DNA of 64,000 bases from Voacanga thouarsii (Eukaryota; Streptophyta; Magnoliopsida; Gentianales; Apocynaceae), in NCBI GenBank assembly GCA_026120185.1, contig JANUWF010001491.1, forward strand, positions 1,550,001 through 1,614,000, read 5' to 3'. The notes below the pieces were generated by a model. The model did no database searches, had not been told where the DNA came from, and worked only from the letters and a program-made list of their open reading frames with translations. The translations under genes and the position numbers were made by a program. Positions 46,692 through 59,193 of the stretch are shown here, piece after piece (the stretch's first letter is position 1; the number at the start of each line of letters is the position of its first letter).

Positions 46692-49600
46692 TCTCTGGAG
46701 GGATTTTGTAATACCCCGCCCAAAACCACCTTTGACCTATGGGGAAAAAGTCATGCATTGCATAGTATTTTACATTTCATGTGATGTTTTAAAAAAATTA
46801 TGCATGCATGGGTGCATGTGATTTTCAAATGTTGCTCTTGCATTAATTTATTTGAGGGAAATAATTGTGTTGTCGCATAGATTGGAAATTATTTTGGGTA
46901 AAAATTTAGTAAGGAAATGGAGGGATGGGAGCTAAGGTGGAAAGAATTTCTTAGAGATATATTAGCATCGGAGTTGATTGGAATAGCGGTTAGGTTTGGT
47001 GATTATCCCTTGGTGACCCGAGTTCGAATCTTACCTCTTGCGAATCTAAGCTTTCTCTTGAATTCTTTTCCTAGGTTTCTTCATGCCTTAGCCTAAAATC
47101 CCAACTATCCTTTTTAAATTTTAGCGCCATCTTCTTAGGGATTTATCTCCTAACTTCAAGGATTTTTGATAAGGATAAAGATTAATTCTATTTCAGCTTT
47201 TGTCCTCTTTGATTTTCAAAAATTCTAGCTAGAGCAATTAAATTCCAGCTCGTTTTTAATTCATCATATTTTGTACTAGATAGCTGAAATTAATTTGTTA
47301 TTTTTCTAGTTAGATATCTTGTTGATTTTGAACATGGAACCCTAGCTGAAAATCTAAAAAAAATTTCCAGCTTAGTGCCGCCATCTTTGGAGCACTTCTA
47401 GCTCAACACAAACTCTCCCAAGACTAGGGAATCTTATCCTAAATCCTCTTGCAAATTAGGTTTTATTCTAATCCTAAACAAATCAGATTTTGTTCCTCAT
47501 ATTTTGTAGATTTTCGGCCAGCCTTGTGCATGCACAAGCTCCACGAAAATCATGCACTCCTAAGGCCATTCAAACTCTTCTAAACCTAGCTCAAATCACC
47601 TAAAACACCCCTCACCAATTCAGATTATTTTAGCTACTCAAATCAGATTTTTATTCCCTACAATTTCTAGAATTTTGGCCAGCTTGTGCACAGGAATTTC
47701 GGCCAGCATAGTGCATAAAATTTCGGTCTGTTTGTGCACTCCATATTAAACAAAATTCTACAGTCCAGGACACACCAAAACTTCTTGTTGATTAAGCCAA
47801 TTTACAGCACCTAAATCCCTCACTTTTCCTCTCTGATTTGCGGCATAACAACAACCAAAACAGCCCAGAATTTTTCCTCTTTTGTTTAGCAATTTTCGTA
47901 CAGCACACACGCCTATCATGCACAAAATTTTTGGTTGTCAAAACACACTCAAACTCCTTCTAGTTTTGGACAAAAACCTGAATACACACAACCCTTCCCT
48001 TGTGCAGTTTTCGGACAGCTTAGGAGAACAACTTCAAACTGTTTTTCTGCTCTCAACTCCTCTCAATTTCGGCAGCAATAAAAGTGCAGCAAGCTGCAGT
48101 TTTTCGCCATTGCTGCCAGAGAAACTTAGAGCCATTAGGAGTCCTTCTTAGCATCACCTTCTAACCCTAAATCAAACTCTTCTAACCCTAAACCACAGTA
48201 GACGCCTATTTCACAGTAACCTTATTACATGAAAAATTCCAGTAAACTGCCTCTGCAATTTTTGAAATCTCAAGAGCAATCGTAGGCCGAAAAAACCGAG
48301 CACTCCCTAAGGTAAGTAAAAGACCTCTCAACCTCTTGATTCCATTCCTTCATTGATTCTTCTCTTTTTCTTCCATTGAACCACACCACATAGAGGCTGA
48401 TTTCATCTTTTTTCTCAATTTCCGATCAAGAGGAAGTAAAGAAGACAGCTTTCTCTCCTTCTCAAGTGAACTCGTGAGGGTCACCATAGGGGCATCAGGA
48501 TCTTGTTAATCTGGTTGTCGTAAGGTAAGGAAATTCTTATCCTTGATGATATAATTAAGGTTTATTTCATGGAATGGGAGGTTTATTGGAGGCTAGATGA
48601 TGAGTTATGATATGCTTAGGGGAATAAGTGAGTTTACATGCATGTTTGAGATGATTAAGTCCTGATCATGATATTATGTGATTCTAGATTAGGAGATTGT
48701 TTGAAGGAAGCAAGCAATTGATTTTATCTTGTTTATCTAAGGCATATCAAGTAAGTCCTTGCATAAACTTTTTTTGTTAAATGCTTGTGGGGGCAAGTTG
48801 GATGTTGTAAAGCTTTGTAAAGCTATTGTTGATCTATGATTATTTGGGTTGTAAACGTGGATGTTCATTCTCTAAATGGTTTTGTCAAACTAATACCTTT
48901 ATCAAGAACTGTTCTCTCTCTTAAACATTTTAGAAAATTCTTTTAAAAGAAAACCACGTTTTACAAAGCAAGGTATGGAATTATTATAAACTAGGAATTG
49001 ATGGTTATATTCGTTGAGTACTTAATAAGGGTAGGCTAACAATACTAGCCTTGGAGAGCGTGAGTGAGTCTTCTGGTAGGCGGCCACTTCCAGAAGATGA
49101 GCTCCACTTGAGAAGGCGACAGTATTGGTTGGTCAGGTCGGTCCGAGCTATCATTTGTACCTGGTAAGGTATTCTTTATTTTCCTAGCATGGACATCCAG
49201 ATGGTTTTGTTGGGTGAAGAGATGGAAGGGTATCTCACCCGGTGGGCCGTACACCCACTTTGATCAGAATGCCCAAAGTGTGGTAATTTGATCCTGTCAA
49301 GGTGCACAAAGTGTGGTGCCTTGATCGTTTTCTTAACATGGGGCTCAAAGTGTGGCACCATGACTGTTTATTTGAGTGGAGGGTTCATTTTGTATAAATT
49401 GTGACAATGAAAAGAACCCACTCATTGCAAAGAGAAATTATTTATGACTTAACAAATATTTCTGTAAATGTTTTCAGCTATACATACACGAACTGTTCGA
49501 AGTACCATGTGCACACACAGGACTTACTGAGATGTTAATCTCACACTGTTTTATATCATGTTTTCAGGAGATTGTTCATGCTGAGCAAGTGGGATGTGTA

Positions 49601-50847
49601 ATAGTTGAATCTTTTGTTATTTTCATTATGTTTTGAGTGACAAATGTTGATTTATGCTTCTGGAACTGACGTTTGCTTTTATAGAGTTTTGGTCCAGTTT
49701 GAGCCTGATGTAATAAGAGTTTTCTTCATTTATCTAAGTTTGATTTCTTGGGTTTGTCTTTATGTTGTACCTCCTTTTAAAGACCTCTTGTCCTCGAGAT
49801 GGGGCGACATCCCCGCCGTTTTTAAGGTACATAGTAGGGGGTATTACAGATTTGGCACTAATTTTGTACTCCTGAACGAATGAGATATTGTATGGTGAAA
49901 GGAGTTAATTGACTATAGTTTACTATCGAAGGGTTCATGTCAAGCCACTTCACTTCTTGGACTCTTGGATGGTTATGATGTGTTGCTAAATACCGCTCAT
50001 GATCTATGGAATATGGGTTTATTAATTTATGAATTAATAAACCAATCATGATTAGAGTTAATATGATTAATTCTAATTAATTATAGATTATTAATCTCAA
50101 AGATGTTCAAATTAATTCATATTCTCTACCAATCGATTGGAAAACCTAATAGGTCACACACAGTAGAGGATTATATACTCAAAATGTTGTTTGATAACAT
50201 AGTGTGGTTAATTGCGAGAAAGAGATGTTGTTATGGCCAAATTATAATTAGTTATAATTTATGGGCTAAATTATAATTGTGAGAACTTGATGGTTCCAAT
50301 TACAATTAGAGAATTCTAATTGTTTTAGAATTCTCAGATGAAGTGTTTTCAATAGGCTTCCGTGATATATGTGAGATATATGCACGATACCTAATTAGAT
50401 GAGGGATCCACGACAAACAACATCCTCTAAAACCTTCTATTCTTTCTCTCTCTCTCCCTCTCCCTCTCTCTCCCCCCTCTCTCTCTCTCTCTCTCTCTCG
50501 TTGTTCTTCTGCAAACAAGAAAAATAATAAACCCTAGTCACCTTTTGGTTTCTACTAGCACAGAAACATCTTAGTTCTTGAGAGTGATCTTCCGTATGGA
50601 TTTCTGTTAGAGAAAATCACACACTGTGATTGTAGTGGTTGGACATTCGACTGTTGTGGTGTTCGATCAAAAGGATTGCTAGATCGCGCCTCAGATGAGA
50701 AAGGAAAATTTTAACAACAGGGACTCACTAGAAAGGTGATATTCATATCTTTATGTCTTGTTTTCCACACGTATGTGGATACTGGGATGGTATCTTGTTC
50801 TTATTCTTTCTGCTGCACCATATATGATATGCATGAGATACCTTACA
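45891..50847 (+). mobile_element. solo LTR of copia B family, TSD ATACT
   Basis: Runs from TGTTAGTGTTATACCC to GATACCTTACA, with ATACT at 45886-45890 and 50848-50852. It aligns with the antisense LTR at 9580-11261. Internal sequence and second LTR are absent, the usual product of recombination between the two LTRs. It contains (TA)n at about 46662-46690 and a (TC)n tract at about 50441-50499. Its own body is split by a solo LTR F. Confidence 0.94.
46707..49848 (+). mobile_element. solo LTR of chromovirus F family, TSD GATTT
   Basis: Runs from TGTAATACCCCGCCC to GGGGGTATTACA, 3142 bases, flanked by GATTT at 46702-46706 and 49849-49853. It aligns throughout with the LTRs of element F but is clearly more diverged from them than they are from each other. 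Confidence 0.96.
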
Positions 50848-50860
50848 ATACTTTCCAACA

Positions 50861-50873
50861 ATCTCCCATTTGC
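50861..50873 (-). other. polypurine tract of copia A(-)
   Basis: The antisense sequence GCAAATGGGAGAT lies directly before the LTR start at 50860. It matches the tract of copia A' (CAAGTGGGAGAT). Confidence 0.82.
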
Positions 50874-52072
50874 ACTACAAAAACTAAGAAAGTCCATAAG
50901 TGCGTACCCCAATGACATCTACGTGTTTGTGAAATACCTTTTCTATTAAAGGCTTGGTAAAGAGATCTATAAGATTATTTATAGAGGAAATCTTATCAAC
51001 CACAACCTTCTCTTTCTGGATTAACTCATGAATGAAGGGATACTTCCTGTCTATGTGCTTGCCCTTCCTATGGCTTCGAGGTTCTTTGCATTGTGACATC
51101 GCTCTAATGTTGTCACAATAAATCATGACAGACCTATCCATGTGCGGTACTACTTTAACTTCTGTAAGGAACTTCCAGAGCCACACAACTTCTTTAGAAG
51201 CTTCTAAAGTAGCAATGTACTTAGTTTCCATGGTAGAATCAGCAATGCAGGCTTACTTGATACTTCTATATGAAATAGCTCCTCTAGACAAAGTGAAGAC
51301 ATATCCACTAGTGAATTTTCTTTCATTTTTATCCGCCTGGAAGTCTGAGTTTGTATAAACGGAAGGAACCAAATCATCTGCACGATATACAAGCTTATAA
51401 TCTCTTGTTTCCTTGAAATATTTTAGTATATACTTGATGGCTTACCGGTGAGCTTCCCTTAAGTTTTACTGATATCTACTAACCATTCTTACTCAAAAGC
51501 AAATATTTGGTCTAGTACAAAGTGTAGCATACATGAGACTTCTTACAGCCGAAGCATAAGCGATCCTGCTCATTTTCTACTTGTCTTCATATGTCTGAGG
51601 ACACTACTTGGAAGATAAGGATAATCCATATCTAAAAGGTATAATAGCCCCTTCGCATTGATCCATGCTGTACTTGACTAATATCTTGTCAATGTAAGCT
51701 GACTGGGATATGCCTAACATTCTTTACTTCCTATCTCTAAGAAGCTTAATACCTAGAATGTAGCTAGCTTTCCCATGTCTTTCATGCTAAATTGACTAGA
51801 TAGCCAAGACTTAATAGATGACAATGTCCCTATATCATTTTTCATTGAGTACAATGTTATCTACATAAAGTACTAAGAAAATCACTTTATCACAGTCTGA
51901 ATTCCTATATACGCATAGTTCATCAACGTTTTGAATGAAACTATAAGCCTTGATAGTTAATCAAAATGTATTTTCCATGTGCGCAACGCTTGCTTAAATC
52001 CACATACAGACTTTTTAAGCTTACAGACCATTTGTTCTTGACCTCTAGTAATAAACCTTCTGGTTAGGACAT

Positions 52073-52188
52073 ATTGATGTCTTCACTAAGATAGCTATTT
52101 AGGAAGGCTGTCTTGATATCCATTTGCCATATTGATGTCTTTGCTATGATAGCTATTTAGGAAGGCTATCTTGACATCTATTTGCCAT
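52073..52188 (-). repeat. 58-bp tandem duplication in copia RT
   Basis: Two copies (52073-52130 and 52131-52188) begin ATTGATGTCT and end TTTGCCAT, with about six mismatches. The length is not a multiple of three, so it shifts the reading frame. Confidence 0.88.
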
Positions 52189-53009
52189 ATCTCATAGTCT
52201 TAATTACATGAGATGCTAAGAGAATTCGGATAGACTTAAGCATAGCTACTGGTGAAAAAGTTTCCTCATAATTGATCCCTTCTTTCTGAGTATAACCTTT
52301 AACAACCAATCTTGCTTTATAGGTTTCAACCTTTCCAATCGCACCTCTCTTCCTCTTGTATACCTACTTATACTCAATGGGTTTTATCCTATCAGGTGCA
52401 GTGACAAGATCTCAGACCTGATTGAGGTGCATGGACTCAATCTCGACATTTATGTCTAGCTACCATTTTTTTGCATCAGCATGAACAATGGCCTTCTCGT
52501 ATCTACTTGGATCTTGTTCTGGATGATCAGAGACTAGATCATAGATCTCTCTTATCCACATTTCTGAAACTTTTGTATCCTTCTACTATGACGAGGCTCA
52601 ATTTTTATAGGAACATCTAGTAGTATTTCTCTTAGTTCCTCGATCGAGGTGTTAGAAGTACTTGAAGTTGCATCGGTGACCAACATCTTTTCTAACTCTA
52701 TTCTACTTAAACTCGTGGTGGATGTAACTTGTTCATCCTCTAAGTATCTAGCACTAGCACTAACAAGTACCTTATGCTCTTGAGGATGAAAGAAATATCC
52801 ACTTCTCCTTCCTTTTGGATACTTAACGAAGTACCGTAACTTTAATCTTAGTTCTAGTTTACTTCCTTTTGTCAGCATATAAACTGGACAACACTATATC
52901 TTGAGATAGTTTAAACTGGTCTTTTGTCTAGTCCACATCTCATAGGATGTCCAAGGTACTAATTTGGAAGGCACTAAGTTGAAAATATATGACGTTGTTT
53001 CTAAGACAT

Positions 53010-53050
53010 GTTGCAAAAAAAAAAAAGAAAGAAAGAAAAAAGAAAAAGAA
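53010..53050. repeat. A-rich microsatellite in integrase
   Basis: An A run with interspersed G (AAAGAAAGAAAG type) on the + strand encodes Phe/Ser-rich junk on the coding strand, where a conserved integrase segment should be. Confidence 0.85.
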
Positions 53051-53990
53051 TGAGATGAATGACTCATCATGCTTCTGACCATTTTCATCAATGTTCTATT
53101 TCTTCTCTCAGCTACTCTGTTCTGCTAGGGAGTCCTAAGCGCATTTTACTAAGATACCATGGCATGATGTACCAAGTAATCCTTAAACTCACCAAGGAGG
53201 TATTCTCTACCACGATCTGATCTCAAAGTTTTAATTAATTTACCAATTTGGCACTCCACTTCAGCCTTAAACTTCTTGAATTTATCAAAAGAATCAGACT
53301 TATGCCTCATCCGATAAATATAACCAAAACGATTGTGATCATCTGTGAAAGTGATAAAGTACTCGTAGCCTCCACTAGCTGGTGTTGTCATCGAACCACA
53401 AACATCTGTATGAACTACAGCTAGTATTTCCATGGCTCTATCTATGTTTTTGGTAAAGGACCTTTTGGTCATTTTACCTTTAAGTCAAGATTAACACTAA
53501 GACCATTCTTCCAATCTCAATGCACCTAAAGGCCCATCATGGATTAGTCTTTGAATTCGATTGGGATTTATATAGGTGCCATAAATACGAATTATTTGAT
53601 ATGACCTTTCTCTTTTTATTATTAGGTTCAATTTGAATACTGTTTACTTAATTTCTAATAAGATGTATAAAAAAGATATTTTCATACATGTTTTCTATAA
53701 CAAATTATATTACCATATCTACTAATAGAAACACCAGACTGGAAAGAAACAGAATATCCTTGATTCATCAATTTGGAAACTAAAATCAAATTTTGTTTAA
53801 AATAAGAAATATATAAAATATCTTTTAAAATTAACTTTCTATTACAATAAAAAATAAGCTTAAGATCTCCCACTGTTGTAGCCCATATTCTTGCTCCATT
53901 GCCTACTTGAACTCCATGCTCACCCTTGCTGAGTCTCTTTATCCTTTTTAACCCCTGTAAGGAGTTATTGACAAGGTCAGTGGCTCCAGA

Positions 53991-54118
53991 ATCAACTATT
54001 CAGGAAGATGTTGATCCAACTATCAAAAGAGACTCTAGGTATAGAGTAATACTTGAAGTAAACTTGGCTAAAAAGTCCGAACAATCTTTCTTCTAATGTC
54101 CCTTCTTGCCACACTTGA
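53991..54118 (-). pseudogene. gag: copia gag 3' end, second half of zinc knuckle
   Basis: The - strand starts in the duplicated target TCAAG and reads KCGKKGH, a stop, then KKDC, the second half of the CCHC knuckle. The first half (ECFK) is at 58445 and beyond, across the solo LTR insertion. Confidence 0.85.
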
Positions 54119-56063
54119 TGTGAAACCCCAGTCGAAACTAACCTTAGAGTAAGGGGGTTTGGATCCATATCATACTTTATTGCATGTTTAAATATATTTT
54201 TATATGATTTTATGTGCATTGAATTTATGTTTTATAGTATAGAGGGCTTGATTATGATTATTGAGTGAGAAGGGCAAAATGGTATTTTTTGCTTGAGGTG
54301 GAAAAAGGGTGATAGCTTGAGAGTTGAATAGGAAAATATTTTTTAGAAAGAAAATAAGAACAAGAGTTGTTGTGGTTTAATGGTTAGAGCTATGGAATTA
54401 ATTCTTGAGGTCTTGGTTTCAAATTCCATCATAGGAGCTTTAGTTTGATTAAATTTTATTTTTGCTTGGGAAGTGTTATTTTCGGCCTTATGTGCTTTGG
54501 AGTAGGGTAGAGATGTTGTCCTAAGAGAGACATGATAGGAGTATCCTAGTCCTACTCTTTTGCCCTACACAAAATTCCTAAGGGGAATTCATTTCCTCTT
54601 GATCCTTAATTTTTCCTATTTCTCAATCCATTAGGATGTTCAATTTGTTCAAGCCAATTTTATTCCTGAAAAATTCCAGCAATGTGCTGTGACTTTGAAG
54701 GTTCAAAATGTCTTAGTAAAATATATCTTATGGACCGAAACCATGGGAGAGGGGGAAGGATTTTAAGTGAATTAATTTCCCTAGTAAACTTTCTAAAACT
54801 TCACTCTAGCTAGGTTCATTTTCCTTCATGCATAGAACTGAAAACTTTTCCGCTTCTTGTGCCTTCAAGGTGTCAAAATTCTTAGCCATTATTCCCTCCC
54901 AAATACTGCCAGAAAATGGCCTTTTGATCAGCTTGAAACCGGAATTTTTCTGGCCATTTTCGGACTGCACAAAGGCTGTGCAAAGCTAAAAAAATCCCTG
55001 GGCAAAATCGCAGCTTTGGAGGTCCGAAACCAAGCTGTTTTCTTTCAGTTTTTGTTCAGCATCTTAGCCATGTTTTTCCTCCATAAAGAAGGCTAGAAAC
55101 CAGCCTTGAAAGACCCCTGAAATCCCCTTCAAACTCTCTGCAAGCTGATTGGAAAGTGAAAACTGCCCAAAAATTCCAGCCTTGCGAAAATTCTGTGCAG
55201 GAAAACTTTCTAGCTTTGTTTCCTAATTCACCCCTAGCCGAAACCTCAGCATTCTTCTACATAAACCCTCCTTAAACAGCCATGAGCTGAACTCTATTGT
55301 CCTCCCCAAGCATCTGCACGAAATTTAGACATGGCTACCAAAAAATCTCTCCAACAAGTCTCTGCAATCATGCTTGATTAGTTACCAAAATTCCAGCCAC
55401 CATAATTTAGCAACCTTCCATAAAATATCCCTCAAACAACCAGACCTTTCCTCCACCATTATACTCCGTATTTTCGGCCACCCTTAGCATCCTTCAACCA
55501 GCTCCCATCCAGCCAAAATACTGCATAATCAGTCAGCCATGGCAGCTTCGCAAATGCTCTCCAATAATCAAAGATATTCTTGTTATATTTAGTTTCCAAA
55601 TTTGCTTCCCAAAAATATTCTTTAAGGATTTCAACAACTAGCCTTTCCTTTTCCCTTCCAAACCATAAAATCATCTACCAAAACCCTACAAGCAGTCGGC
55701 CAACCCTAATCCCTTCAGAAATTCGGCAGCCTCCAATCCAAAAGCTCTCAATTCTCTTCAACCTTTAAGTACACATAGCACACCAAGAACACCTACTTCT
55801 TTTCACCTAATACCTCTCCAAATCACTTCAAACTTCTTCTAAAAATTCCAGATTTCATCTATACACTACTGTGAGTTTATCCATACCATTTTTAACATCA
55901 AACTCCAAAATCCAACTCGCACTTTTGGATCAAAAACCAAAAATTTTGTGAAGGCTCAAGAATTCACCTTCAAGGTAGGTTTATTCAATTAACTACATAT
56001 TCGCTAATCTTCAATCTCTAATGAACATATATGTGTTTAAGCATGCTAATGGACTTTCTTCTT

Positions 56064-56104
<41 letters not shown>

Positions 56105-58439
56105 ACCGAACACTCCCTCTCTCTTGGCCGAATGATTTCATCAACCATGGCCATGCTTCCTTCATCTTCTTTGGACGGATTTAGACATCTAGGAGTTGAG
56201 ATCCATTCAAAACTCCTTCAAGGTATTCATCAATCAAGTAATCCTTTTTAACCCTGCTTTTAAATTCTAGATTCATGTCTCTAGGATGATGTCGATAGAA
56301 GAAGAATCATGAATAGCGTTGAGTATATATTGTTGTGGTGAGTTGAGAGTGAAGTATGAATATATGTATGAATATGTTGGAGATGGGATTTATGCATGAA
56401 TGGATTATCTTGGTTGATTGTATGGTGTTTTAGGGTTTAATGGATGTCTCCATGTTATAGGTAGTATTTGTGATCAAGTATGCTAGAGATTATATCACCT
56501 TTGGTGAATAGAATTTATATTCATGTTGGATTATTGAAGCCATATTATATTTATACTAGTAGAGGTTAGATCATGTCTTGATAAATTTGGATCTAAGCTT
56601 ATATGCATGGTTTGGATGATTTGATGAATTGAAGGGTTGTATATGTTACTGATTGTGGTTAGCAAAAGAAATATGATCATGATCTAGTTGTCCCTAAGCT
56701 AATTTTTTTTCATTAATAAAACATTTAATAATATGATTTTTCTCGTAAATTCGAAAAAACCCTAGGAAGGTATATTTGGACTATTATATATATAATAATG
56801 ATATTTTAGTCAATTAAATAGTGGTTTTGAAAGAAATAAAATACATAGGTATTATATGATCAAATAAAGCCTTTTATGTAAATAATCATAATAAGTAAAA
56901 TATTTATCATTAAAATTTAATTATTATATTTTAATCAAAACCTATTAAAATTTATTTATTATTTTTCAAGCAAGATTCATTAAATTTTATTTTAAACTAA
57001 TTTTAGCTATCAATTATTTTCTAACAACTAAATTATTAATAAATCATTATTTTACCTAATACCACCTAGGACTCTTCATCAAATAAACTCTAAATTTTTC
57101 ATAGGAAGATTTAAACCTTCAACTTAATAGTACCTATTTCCCAGAACACTAATTATTTAAATATCAAAGTAGACTTAGCTTATAAACCCATTTTATTTAT
57201 TATTTTGCCTTAAAGCTTTGGACACTAAGATCACAGTAGTAGTGAATTGAACTAGTCTTATTTGTGAAAGTGGATTTTGGCTTGAGATTGATTGTGGTTT
57301 ATATTTACTCCAGGTGGGGTTAGGACAACTGTTGAAGACCTTTATTTTATTCAAGCTAAGGATCAGGTAAGCTCCTGTATAAAACCCGATTGATGTAAAA
57401 TGTTTATTATGGCAAGCCAAATGTAAAGTGCATGGACTCTCAGTTCTGCAAATGCAATTGAGGATTAACTTCTTTCTTATGTCAAACTAACAAACTATTT
57501 GAAAATCAATAAGCAGATTTACTTAAACTCAAAACTCTTTCTAAAGCTAATTTTGACAAAGACTTTGGAAACCCTTAATTGCCATTTTCATGGTGGAATG
57601 GTGTTTTATTCATTTTCTCCCAAGTGGAAAAATATCGTTGAGTACTCAATAAGGGTGGACTGCTAGGGCTAGTCTTTGAAGGGTTAGGGTAAGTCTCTCA
57701 ATAGGTAGCCACCTCTGAGGGGTGAGTCCTTCTCGGATAAGATGTCAGTCCAGTAGGTCATGCCTTTCCAGGCTAGCAGTTTATTTTTCAATCAAGTGAC
57801 TGTGTTTTGTCGGAATGGACACCTAGTTGTTGTTTGGGTATAGAGAATGAGGAGTATCTTGCCTGGTAGGCCGATCACCTATCTTTTGTCAATCTGCACA
57901 AAGTGTCGGCATTCTGACCGGTTATGGGGCCCAACGTGTGGTAACCCATGACCACCTTTTTAAGTGGTTGATTTTATTGATTATGTATGATTGGAAAAGC
58001 CAAAACACCATTCTTGATTTTGACTAATGTTTATTGCTTGCCAGCGTTCTCTTATAAAGGTTTTATACTTTGCATTCACGAACTCTTTCCACTGGACACT
58101 CAAAGCACACATGAACTTACTGATATTTCTGTCTTACTACCATTTTTACCATTATTTCAGGTCAATCCTTCTGTGGGGATGAGTATCTATATATTGCTTG
58201 CCTTGGAAGATTTTCTGATAATTTATTTTGTGTAATGTTTTGGGGAGATGAGAGTGGATAAATTTTATTAGGGATTTTTTTTTACTTCATAGATTTATTC
58301 TTGGGTTGTAATAAATTTTCAGTTAAATTATTATTGTTATTTCGCTATTTTATTTGTGTGACCTAGTTATAAAGACCCCTTGTCCTTTGAATGGAGCGAC
58401 ATCCCTGGCCCTGGCGGGCCTAGGTAGTGGGGTGTTATA
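54119..58439 (+). mobile_element. solo chromovirus LTR H, TSD CTTGA
   Basis: Runs from TGTGAAACCCCAG to GGGGTGTTATA, 4321 bases, flanked by CTTGA at 54114-54118 and 58440-58444. It shares LTR modules with F and G (GTTGAGTACTCAATAAGGG at 57633, CCCAACGTGTGGTAACC near 57931, GAACTTACTGATAT at 58114) but differs elsewhere, so it is a separate family. The terminal TATA in place of TACA is a point change. Contains (CT)n at 56066-56102. Short reading frames within it have no known product. Confidence 0.93.
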
Positions 58440-58444
58440 CTTGA

Positions 58445-59193
58445 AGCATTCACATTTGGGTTGCTCATTGGGCTAGGCCTAACCAAATGCTTTGGGCTAG
58501 CCCCCTACCTTGTTATGGACATTCTTCTTCTTAAATTTCTTAGGCTTTACCTTAATTATAGAAGAAGCTCAATGAGAGACCAAAACCTTTGACATAGGCT
58601 TCATGATTTTCTTTGCTGCCTGGAGCTCTTTCATAAGCTCCGTAAGATTCATATCCAACGTGTTTATTGTGTAGTTTAACTTGAACTGAGAATATGAATA
58701 AGGCAAAGTGTCAAGACCTATGTCATTTTAGTTCTCAAGATCTATTGTTACCTTTAGAACCTTGGCATCCTCAAAGTTGGCAATCATCTTGAGCAAGTGC
58801 TCTCGAACCGATGCCCGATCAGCCATCCTAGTATTCATGATGGCCTTAAAAGCTTCCTGCCTTGTAGGCTAGCTCTTGTCAACAAAAATGGTACGCAATG
58901 ACAAATCCATGTTGTACGTAGTGGCCATGTGCATATGCTTAGATTGGAGCACACTAGATTTGGAAGCTAACATGTAGTACTTAACCATCTCGTCAGATTT
59001 CTTCCATGCTTTCTTAGCCTTTTGCTCCTGATCAGTAGATTGTTCCCCAATCACATGATAGGGATCCTTAAAAACATACTTGTACTCCTCAGCAGTGAGT
59101 ACTATATTCAAGTTCCACTTCTAGTCCACTTAATTTGGGCCTGTCAACTTATTCTCCTTGAAAATGATTGATAATGGATTGAAACAGGACATT
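58445..59193 (-). pseudogene. gag: copia gag, 5' part
   Basis: The ATG at 59193 (antisense) begins MSCFNPLSIIFKENKLTGPN-type sequence. The better frame 59111-58869 has VLTAEEYKYVF, AWKKSDEMVKYYMLASKSSV and a TTYNMDLSLRTIF segment; the tryptophan-containing motif just upstream is disrupted by TAG. It continues toward the zinc knuckle, which is split by the solo LTR. Same family start as at 231 and 14869. Confidence 0.88.

Larger units (their letters stand above)
44143..50860 (-). repeat. 3' LTR of copia A(-), interrupted
   Basis: Segment 44143-45890 plus the final eight bases 50853-50860 (TTCCAACA) form the LTR. Rejoining at the duplicated ATACT gives the same start as LTR A at 11512 (TGTTGGAAAGTATGCC on the sense strand). 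Confidence 0.93.
50884..53990 (-). pseudogene. pol: copia pol: PR, IN, RT, RNase H, decayed
   Basis: On the - strand, protease carries IVDSGA near 53995-53980, with the preceding conserved Trp as TGA (54000-54002). Integrase is best preserved at 53472-53149 (VVHTDVCG, TDDHNRFGYIY, RSDRGREY), followed by VAERRNRTL. A low-complexity insertion at about 53010-53050 replaces part of the core. Reverse transcriptase is scattered between 52440 and 51400; the YVDD motif reads YVDN (51856-51867), so a catalytic aspartate is lost. A 58-base tandem duplication lies at 52073-52188. RNase H is at 51231-50884 (METKYIA, YCDNIRA, KHIDRKY). Many stops and frame changes. Confidence 0.9.
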
